NCBI RefSeq assembly: GCF_002865645.1
Contig: NW_020194628.1
Coordinates: 2,108,001 to 2,172,000 of the forward strand
Reading direction: 5' to 3'
Source: Hyaloscypha bicolor E
Lineage: Eukaryota > Ascomycota > Leotiomycetes > Helotiales > Hyaloscyphaceae
Length of the DNA stretch: 64,000 bases
The notes under the pieces were generated by a model. It saw nothing but the letters and a program-made list of their open reading frames with translations. It ran no database searches and was not told the DNA's origin. Each line of letters opens with the position of its first letter. Position 1 is the stretch's first letter. This document shows positions 57,206-64,000 of this stretch, one piece after another. The position numbers were made by a program, and so were the translations under genes.

Positions 57206-58294
57206 ATGTCTATACAAAAGGCGATTTTAGACCCGCGGGTTTCCCCGCCAGTTCTCAAACTCCACTTCGATATATGGCATCAAATCTTGAGTTATCTCCC
57301 AAATATATCACGTCGAACGCTTACGCATCTTACTGGAAATAAGTTCCCTCTCTGGTCTAATAATAATGAGCTTAAGCACCAGAAAGTTTGGGACCTTATA
57401 TTTGATAACTACGAGTTCCTTGAGTATATGAGTGACTGCGGCTACCTTTGTATTCTTATAGGAAGTGATTTACAATATCTCTATAACTATAACTCGAGGG
57501 AAGCACTATATAAAAGGAGTCTGAAAGATCGCAATGATCTAAATCTCGCTCTTATTATCCTTCAGGGTAATCAGCGCTATAGATCATGGGCGGGGCAACC
57601 CGGAACATCCCGAATAGTCGGAGATTTCATTAATAGCGCTAGGAAAGAACTCAAGCAGCAAATACATATCAGCGATACGAGATGGGACGTACCAGGAACG
57701 CTTCAGATCCATCATCGCCCCGGAAAAAGGAAACGTTATACCATTCGCCTAAATATAGAATCGCTCAGTAAAGGCCCACTCCCGGATCGGCCGTCAATTG
57801 AGTTAGCTTGTGAGGCGCTAGTATCACTTAAGGGGGATTACTTGAATTCGGCGTATCTATATTGGAAGTATGATCGGAAGCTGTTACGCCTTATTGAGCC
57901 TCCTGATATTGTTGGGGTCGGAAGATATGCTTCCGTACGCGGTACCAAGGAATGGGTGAAAGATGTATGTGGTCTCAAGATTCAACATCCGGAAGAAGTA
58001 CCCGAGCTGTGCCACCATCAGCCACCTTGTATACCGAGCTTTAAAAAGAAGCGTTCCAAAGGCTGGAATGAGGTGCACAGCTCCTTTGAAGGAGCTTTCC
58101 CTTGCCAAATTCTATTCCACAAGGGGTTAGGAAGGGATCGCCAGTATTACGCAAGGGTTGAACAATTTCCAAATGGACATTTGTATATAGGATGGCACCC
58201 GGATTATAGATATATTAAGGCAAAGTTTCCCGCAAACTACCGTGGTGAAAAAGACTGGGAGACTGATCCTATTATGGAGAAAAGAATATATTAA
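57206..58294 (+). CDS. 362-aa F-box-like protein in an AT-rich island
   Basis: Intronless frame from ATG 57206. Residues ~15-55 (PPVLKLHFDIWHQILSYLPN, then SRRTLTHLTGNKFPLW) resemble an F-box helix pair, which would link substrates to SCF ubiquitin ligases; the match is by eye only. The rest is aromatic-rich and ends in a Tyr/Trp-rich repeat-like region (FPNGHLYIGWHPDYRYIKAK). It has no internal stops although the flanks are extremely AT-rich and degraded, so it is probably under selection or recently inserted. Codon third positions are more AT-rich than in genes left of 52 kb. Confidence 0.55.
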   Translation: MSIQKAILDPRVSPPVLKLHFDIWHQILSYLPNISRRTLTHLTGNKFPLWSNNNELKHQKVWDLIFDNYEFLEYMSDCGYLCILIGSDLQYLYNYNSREALYKRSLKDRNDLNLALIILQGNQRYRSWAGQPGTSRIVGDFINSARKELKQQIHISDTRWDVPGTLQIHHRPGKRKRYTIRLNIESLSKGPLPDRPSIELACEALVSLKGDYLNSAYLYWKYDRKLLRLIEPPDIVGVGRYASVRGTKEWVKDVCGLKIQHPEEVPELCHHQPPCIPSFKKKRSKGWNEVHSSFEGAFPCQILFHKGLGRDRQYYARVEQFPNGHLYIGWHPDYRYIKAKFPANYRGEKDWETDPIMEKRIY

Positions 58295-58478
58295 GAACTA
58301 TAGCTTAAAGCTTTTAATAAGAATATCTAGCTTAGCTTAGATTTTTTTTAATAAAATATTATATAGCAAGTATAAGCTTTAATTAAGAATTCAATTTTAC
58401 TTAGTATATAAAGTACTCTTTTCTTTACTCTTTTTATTTAATAAGATAATATAAATATTGCGGTTGTTTCGCACCAAC

Positions 58479-58736
58479 CAAAATCGTCACTTGCTTTGAT
58501 CTGATATACAGATCGCGTGGCGATCATGCATGAATTTCGCCACAGCAGTCACAAGGCTAATAACAATTTCCTGCATAGTGTTGAGGCCTTAGACCTCAGA
58601 TAAGACTTCTTTAGAAACATTAGGGATAGTATAAGCTCGGTAGTGGAGCTGTTATAGAGGAATGCTATTATACTATAAATTGAGACCCTTTGCAAATCAG
58701 GGATGAAGGTAATGATATAAATATAATTTTCTAAAA
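58479..58736. repeat. dispersed repeat, C-to-T degraded copy
   Basis: Partner of 55,284-55,545. Relative to it, GCGATGATGCGAACGTG reads GTAATGATATAAATATA and GTGGTGGAG reads GTTATAGAG, that is, transitions on both strands. A MITE follows immediately. Confidence 0.75.
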
Positions 58737-58746
58737 ACAATTAATA

Positions 58747-58981
58747 ACGTCCGTCCCTGCGTGGCGGAAAACCCTATGTGCCGGAAAATTAGACGAATTT
58801 CAACATTCACAAGTCGCTATATGAATAGAACTCGTGTAATAAACTTGTTACTAACTTCAAATATAAAAAGTTTTGGTTGTGGTTGATTTAAAGAGGACGT
58901 AGTAGAGAAAAATCTGCGACCCTTGCAATCTTATTGGTCGTTTCCGGCACACCAGGTTTTCCGCCACTCAGGGACGGACGT
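58747..58981. mobile_element. 235-bp MITE with ~45-bp imperfect TIRs, TA target duplication
   Basis: The left end ACGTCCGTCCCTGCGTGG and right end (reverse complement ACGTCCGTCCCTGAGTGG) are inverted over ~45 bp with a few mismatches. TA flanks both sides (58745-58746, 58982-58983). The interior has no coding capacity. Same TIR family as the ends at 48,542, 55,707 and 63,892. Confidence 0.8.
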
Positions 58982-59371
58982 TATTTATTTATATTTCTTA
59001 CTCAGAGCTTTAATTATTTTCGAGTATAAGATATCTAAGTATTTAATTATAACTGCTTTTATTAAATTATAGGCATATAAATAATTCAAATATATAAGAT
59101 ACAAGTTTTCGGTATTTAGTATATAATAAAGAAAAGGATACTATAACTAGAAATATTTGGCAATTTTACCTAATTTAAAAGTAAGGAGAGTGAGTAAAGA
59201 GAAAGAGTATAGGGTATTATTATATCAAACAAAGCTAATAATTTATACGTGCCGGATTTATCCGGACAAAGTGGGAAGAGGTATACAATATGCCAAGCAT
59301 CTTGCTTACTTCCTTCCACCTTCGGTGTCTTGATCCCCAGACCCACCCCTGATCATCACTTTTCCCTGCCG

Positions 59372-60019
59372 CTATTCGGTGTGGAGATCATGATTCTCCT
59401 CGTCCCCGCTGGAGTCTCCATTATCGCTACTAGGGCTTCCATTGTAACTGCTGGAGTCTTCTTCATCGTCGCAGCTGGCTTCTTCTTCATCGCCGCAGCT
59501 GGATTCTTCTTCATCGCCGCAGCTGGCTTCTTCTTCATCGCCGCAGCTGGATTCTTCTTCATCGCCGCAGCTGGATTCTTCTTCATCGTCGCAGCTGGAT
59601 TCTTCTTCATCGTCGCTGCTGGTGTCGGAGGCATCGAAAATGCCAGTAAACAGCGTTAATTCTGGGGATACTATTTCGTAGTTGCCTTTGTTATCAGCTA
59701 TGTGTCGAGCGAAGTCCATCTCTTCAATAAGTTCCGAAATGCGTCCCTGACCTAACTTCCGTTGGTCGGGATCTGTCTTGATCTTAATAACGTACTCGTA
59801 TCTCGTATGATTTGAAGGACCACATGCGTAGAGGCGTAAGCAAGCTTCAGTAATGACCGGAGGTTTTCCTCTGGGAATGTTTGATATCCGGTCGTTAATG
59901 TGTCCTTCAAGAGCTTCATTTCCATTAAAGCGAAGCGCGCAGGCTACTTTTTTCCTCTCAGCTTGGCTTGACTCTGGCATTGAATCGTGGCAGTTATCCC
60001 GCTTCCTATGGGTTGACAT
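59372..60019 (-). CDS. 215-aa protein with acidic Asp/Glu/Ser/Cys repeats
   Basis: ATG at 60019 (MSTHRKRDNCHDS), intronless. The first ~125 residues look globular (GQGRISELIEEMDFARHIAD); the rest is a run of 8-residue repeats of type DEEESSCG, from a 24-bp DNA minisatellite at ~59,455-59,630, ending acidic. The acidic repeats would suit binding of basic partners, but no family is recognised. The plus strand is also open across the repeats, as expected from the unit length. Confidence 0.5.
   Translation of the reverse strand: MSTHRKRDNCHDSMPESSQAERKKVACALRFNGNEALEGHINDRISNIPRGKPPVITEACLRLYACGPSNHTRYEYVIKIKTDPDQRKLGQGRISELIEEMDFARHIADNKGNYEIVSPELTLFTGIFDASDTSSDDEEESSCDDEEESSCGDEEESSCGDEEEASCGDEEESSCGDEEEASCDDEEDSSSYNGSPSSDNGDSSGDEENHDLHTE
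59455..59630. repeat. 24-bp coding minisatellite, about 7 units
   Basis: Units of CTTCTTCTTCATCGCCGCAGC-type on the plus strand, differing at GCC/GTC and GGC/GGA positions. They encode DEEESSCG-like repeats on the minus strand. Confidence 0.9.
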
Positions 60020-60639
60020 TGTAACCGAGAAGATCGTTAAGGCAATTCTGCCTCGAGGAGAATAACTAGTTGTGGTAGTCGATTAGTGTGAGTCTAGAAG
60101 GAGGCGGAATGCCAGGAAAGAGCTGTAGAATAACCAAGGCTAAGAGGTGGTTGGTAGCTGGCCGTATGGAAAGGAAGGAAGAGGAAGACCTGGATGCTCG
60201 TAGACCGTCAGCCCCATGCAACACTTGAAGAGTGAAGCCGATGAGAACAGCCAACGTCATTCGCCGCCCTACACCAAAAGCGATCGTGATATTTCCGTTT
60301 GGGAGCCCACGATGGCGGTATCAATCAGGTACGGACTTGCGTGAGTATTCAATCGATAGTACACTTGTCGAGCTGATTTGACATCTTTTGTAGCAGACAA
60401 TAATACTGAGAACAGAAGGGTGGCATCCGAATGCTCGTGCTACTGTTCTATTCGGTATTAAACTAGCTTTGCTCCTGTTGAAATTGGGTGGAGCAGGTTT
60501 TGGAGGGGCAGATATTGAGCTAAAATAGGGGGTCGCTAAGGGTCCAACCAAAAGGCGGGAATGTCGCTAACCAATTGGATTGAAGATTGCAAAATAGGCT
60601 TCCTCCTATTTTAAAAGTAGCCATTCTTGGCGCTAAAAC

Positions 60640-60849
60640 CGAGGCTTGAATTTCCCATATTTCGAGATAAGAATGAATATCTGGGATACATACTATAGAA
60701 GGCTAATATATTATGGTCTGGCAAAACCAATAATGGCCCAGATCCTCGCTGAGCTCTATATTTGCCGGGAGTCTCGCAACCAACTACTCCGCTCCTATAC
60801 TCTGATATTATTTGAAAGAGGGGAACGCGGTCTATGTAAGGAGCAATGA
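60640..60849 (+). pseudogene. 2EXR-domain fragment
   Basis: A short frame reads NFPYFEIRMNIWDTYYRRLI ... LAELYICRESRNQLLRSYTL. This is the spacing and wording of the 2EXR domain (FP..P.E.R..IW..A....; ..CRESR..L..Y.L.F) found in many ascomycete proteins of unknown role. The middle and the rest of the protein are missing and no intron extends it, so it is a decayed fragment. Confidence 0.4.
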
Positions 60850-61144
60850 GAAGTCAAAATTGAGTGCAGCTCTTCAACCGTGACTCCCAGTTTCAATATT
60901 TTATCAAATATGCATACTATTTACAGCATTGGGTTCAAGATAGATACGACGCTGTAATTCTATTGCGACTTCTTTCGTCTTTAAAATAATGCTGCATGTT
61001 TTATTCATTTGAACCTCGGACTTTAATTACTACTAGGGGGCGACCTCCTATCCATCCTCAGCTCACGCAACCTATCATCAAACGACCAAATCAATGTTGT
61101 CTCCAACTTTGGGGCCAAATATACCAAATAATAAAATAGACATC

Positions 61145-63079
61145 CTATGCAAATTTGGAATTACCCCTCTTGTCCTTTCCTGAAATTCCTGCTGGCACAA
61201 ATCCAGCCAGCAAAGTTCGGTATTCTCCCTTTTCGCCAAGCCAGTGGACCATCCGACAAAGAGTTTCTTTGTTTTTAACATTACCGAAGCCGGTAGCGAA
61301 ATTATTAACTACAGATAAGAATTCTGTTTCAGTAACTCCGACTCTTCGTAAGACACTAAGAAGCTGATCTCGTATCCGAAGAATGGCCTCAGCGGAACGA
61401 TCTCCTCTCGAGAACCATAGGGCAAGCTCGACGGATATTGGGTCTAGTTGAATAGAGATCAATTGGAATGAAGTCAGGTTAGGTGATTTACAAACCGCCT
61501 CTACCGCCTCGGCTATCCAGAGAATGGTGGCGAAAACATCGGCTAGTATCGAGTTGCCTTCTTTGGCTCGTTTCCAAAACTCATCCCAGCCTAGCACTTG
61601 GATTGTATTTAAGCGGTATCTTACTTCCCGGAGTTTTTGCTTCTCAAGAACGCAAGGCAGCTCAATGAACGATAGGTCTACTGTCTTGAGCCCCACCTGA
61701 TTGGCTTCATTTTCCCTTTCCTTGCTTCTCCCTTCCGGCTCTGCTCGCTCTTCAGACTCCTCTAGGATCGTCGAGAGAATCTGGTCCTCTTTGTGGCCAC
61801 CATTTCTGTCCCCTGCAACAATAACATTCTTGAACACAGATATCAAAGTTGGGGTCGTCGCAAAGTTGCACCGTTCTATCGTGCTTTCCTGGAGTGTTTT
61901 CAACCAACCCTGTATGAGCACTGGGTCCTCAAGGAGGTGTGATAATCTCTGGTGAATGCTATATGTGCCTCCCACTTGGAGCTTTATATTCCCAAATAAT
62001 CGCAACAGCTCTCCGTCAATCTGTGCGTCAATGGAAGGGTATATCGCAGACTGCTGTTCGGACTCTTCGTATCGGAAGGTAACCTTGGAAGAGTTCACCA
62101 AAGGAGAGGCCAAGGCAAGGTCTGAGTCGCCGTGGAACTCCTTGCTCACCAATCCAGTACCATGGAAGAGAGGTAGCTTATTAGTCGATGAATTATTCCA
62201 GGGCTCTGGACTTAATCGGAAGATCTCGGCAGCATCATCTTCGTCGTCGTCGTCAAGGAAGCTCAAGTCAAAGTTCGGGCTGAGGCTTAGGGATGAGACA
62301 GATCCATGATTCGAAATTCTATCATCGCCGCAACCCGCAGGGTCTGCCTCTCCCAAGGGACATGCAATAACGGAATTAGGTAATGAGATCCCATATCGCG
62401 CAACCAGTTTGTGGTCTGATGCTTTAGCATCGCCACTGGTTTCGTCTGGCCATTGGAAGAGAGAAGGAAGGATAATAACAAGCCAATACATCTCAACAAA
62501 GCTCAAGGCTCCCACAAGCGTCGTAAAGTTACCGAACATGAATGACTCATCGATCCTGGCGCTTTCACAGCTATTTTGTAGTGTATTAAGCTTGCTGTAG
62601 CACAAAGAAGCAATATTCTCGATAATAGTTGTTTTGCTGCCCACTTGACGGGCTGCATTATTTCGTTTTGCAGAAAGCAAGCTGGCATTAATAGAATTTT
62701 CCGCGGTTGGTCCTTCGTCTCTAATACTCGCTATGCTTTGTTCATACAAATCCTGTGAAAGTTTATCTTGAATCCCGACACTCAGGATTGTCCGAAATTC
62801 CTTGCATTTAATGAGATTTTTCGCCTCTTCCTTGGCGTCCACGTCGCCTTCGTAGAGCCTTGCCGCACATTGGAGTAAAGTGAGGATTAGCTTCTTGCTA
62901 ATATCTTGTGGCGAAGTATTATTACTATCCGTGAGATCTATTATCAGATAGAGATCGGATTGGGCCGTATTGTTCTCAGCGAAAGGAATTATTCTATTGT
63001 GACTCTTCTCTAGATATGCATCTCGGAATAGTTGTGTAAAGGTGCGTCTCACGACACCTATGTCTTCAGGCCTTGACAT
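61145..63079 (-). CDS. 644-aa intronless protein, unknown
   Basis: ATG at 63079 (MSRPEDIGVVRRTF), stop at 61145. Mostly helical, with an acidic cluster at ~285 (FLDDDDEDDAAEIF), a Ser-rich stretch before it, and several Leu-rich helices (SFVEMYWLVIILPSLFQW ~190). The C-terminal third is amphipathic helices (DQLLSVLRRVGVTETEFL). No catalytic motif, P-loop or zinc site is seen. It is intact in an AT-rich setting, with Ile/Asn/Lys codons more AT-ended than in genes left of 52 kb. Function unknown. Confidence 0.6.
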   Translation of the reverse strand: MSRPEDIGVVRRTFTQLFRDAYLEKSHNRIIPFAENNTAQSDLYLIIDLTDSNNTSPQDISKKLILTLLQCAARLYEGDVDAKEEAKNLIKCKEFRTILSVGIQDKLSQDLYEQSIASIRDEGPTAENSINASLLSAKRNNAARQVGSKTTIIENIASLCYSKLNTLQNSCESARIDESFMFGNFTTLVGALSFVEMYWLVIILPSLFQWPDETSGDAKASDHKLVARYGISLPNSVIACPLGEADPAGCGDDRISNHGSVSSLSLSPNFDLSFLDDDDEDDAAEIFRLSPEPWNNSSTNKLPLFHGTGLVSKEFHGDSDLALASPLVNSSKVTFRYEESEQQSAIYPSIDAQIDGELLRLFGNIKLQVGGTYSIHQRLSHLLEDPVLIQGWLKTLQESTIERCNFATTPTLISVFKNVIVAGDRNGGHKEDQILSTILEESEERAEPEGRSKERENEANQVGLKTVDLSFIELPCVLEKQKLREVRYRLNTIQVLGWDEFWKRAKEGNSILADVFATILWIAEAVEAVCKSPNLTSFQLISIQLDPISVELALWFSRGDRSAEAILRIRDQLLSVLRRVGVTETEFLSVVNNFATGFGNVKNKETLCRMVHWLGEKGEYRTLLAGFVPAGISGKDKRGNSKFA

Positions 63080-63230
63080 TATTAAAGCGTGGTGGTGTAA
63101 TATTGTTCCAAGTTGTGAGGTGCGTAGGAGTTGCTTTACTTCCTCTTTCTTTGAAGGTTATATTTGATAATTTATTTATTATTCTACTGCATAGGAGGGG
63201 CACAAATTACTACCAAGAACTTCAGGTAGA

Positions 63231-63617
63231 ATGTCAGGGTCCGGATTTGAAGCTCGTAAAAATTCGTATAGAATAGGGGCCATTTTTGGAGATTTGCTAG
63301 AAGTGGCTGCTTGGGCGCTCGATCTATTATTATTAAAGAAACATCTAAGTTATATCTGGCCTTGCTGCAAACATGCCATTAAGATCGGCTGCCTGTCCAG
63401 TTTAGGCCCCCACAGGCATCTTAAAAAGGCACCATGGGCAATCCAAGTTCATGTCCATAAATCACCTGTTTTGGGAGCAGCCGATTATGACTCCCCTAAC
63501 TCACATGGAGCTCCCAGTACTAATAACAATTTTACTGTTCCATTTAATGGCCAATTTTTACCAAATCCCGATTTCCTGCGACCACCAACAGTTTTCGATC
63601 CAACCACCCTCCCCTAA
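63231..63617 (+). CDS. doubtful 128-aa open frame
   Basis: ATG at 63231, divergent from the 644-aa gene. The first ~60 residues are helical/hydrophobic (FGDLLEVAAWALDLLLLK), the rest Asn/Pro-rich. No motif; it may be noncoding. Confidence 0.25.
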   Translation: MSGSGFEARKNSYRIGAIFGDLLEVAAWALDLLLLKKHLSYIWPCCKHAIKIGCLSSLGPHRHLKKAPWAIQVHVHKSPVLGAADYDSPNSHGAPSTNNNFTVPFNGQFLPNPDFLRPPTVFDPTTLP

Positions 63618-63891
63618 CACACTTCAAAAATATTCTATCTATACAGTATACATAGATAGAAGCCAGAACATGCACCGAGAAAGGGATCTCTAGTCATGTT
63701 AAGGCAAGAAATAATCTATTTCTCAAAAGAATAGGACCTTGCCAACCAGGGCATCAAAGCTCAAGTAATAATAACTTGTTGGTCGGGAATCGATTTATTA
63801 AAGAAAGATGGAGAATATGACTAATATACATATAAAACAGAACAAAAGAGTACTGGAATAACCGAAGAGCGCTTTCAAGTAATCTTATATA

Positions 63892-64000
63892 ACGTCCGTC
63901 CCTACGTCGCGAGAAACCCTCCGTACCGAGAAAAATGATAGGTACTTTGACTTCAAGAAAATGAAACTCTGTGTACACACCGAAATTTTCTATAGTTTTG
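63892..64000 (+). mobile_element. TIR-family element entering from the window edge
   Basis: Starts ACGTCCGTCCCTACGTCG right after TA (63890-63891) and continues GGTACTTTGACTTCAAG, matching the copy that ends at 55,707. It is truncated by the window end. Confidence 0.65.

Noticed and set aside
59249..59659. plus-strand Phe/Ala-rich frame
   Set aside because: Antisense of the acidic repeat gene; its hydrophobic repeats are a by-product of the 24-bp unit.

Overview
This 64-kb window is nuclear DNA of a filamentous ascomycete (Pezizomycotina). The evidence is: protein-coding genes split by many 38-111 bp GT-AG introns with CTAAC/CTGAC-type branch sites; fungal Zn(II)2Cys6 regulators; a Dcr2-like phosphoesterase; a fungal folylpolyglutamate synthase; and AT-rich, C-to-T-degraded repeats of the kind left by repeat-induced point mutation (RIP). 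A helotialean/leotiomycete origin is my guess from the gene families and is not proven. No rRNA, credible tRNA, CRISPR or prokaryotic operon was found. Exon models were built by hand from splice signals and frame continuity, and every multi-exon model given with lengths closes in phase.

Layout. 0-9.4 kb: a 639-aa protein with a helical C-terminus (+), a Dcr2-like metallophosphoesterase (-), a BCS1-type AAA-ATPase remnant (-), a 136-aa small gene (+) and a six-exon gene of unknown function (-). 9.4-14.7 kb: a perfect inverted repeat, a 445-bp MITE with 41-bp TIRs, a GNAT acetyltransferase and small genes. 14.4-24 kb: two small Cys-rich genes, a 579-aa unknown (+), a processive family-2 glycosyltransferase (-) and a 936-aa Ulp1-type cysteine protease (-). 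24-31.4 kb: a broken gene, folylpolyglutamate synthase (+) and a 990-aa TPR/STAND-tail-like protein (-) that shares a short disordered module with the first gene of the window. 31.4-40 kb is gene-poor, with weak or broken frames and a 186-aa gene. 40-47.6 kb: a nitrilase-fold protein that has lost its catalytic Lys and Cys and carries 156-bp coding repeats, then two divergent Zn2Cys6 regulators flanking an array of 49-bp palindrome-bearing repeats. 49-51 kb: a coiled-coil protein. 51-64 kb: an AT-rich, transposon-derived compartment with RIP-like pseudogenes, a TA-flanked TIR family and isolated intact genes at 57.2, 59.4 and 61.1 kb.

The genes do not form one obvious pathway or a biosynthetic cluster. 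The most system-like segment is 40.3-47.6 kb: a pseudo-amidase, two regulators and a structured repeat array between the regulators. The ~53-60 kb stretch is the clearest record of genome defence acting on repeats.
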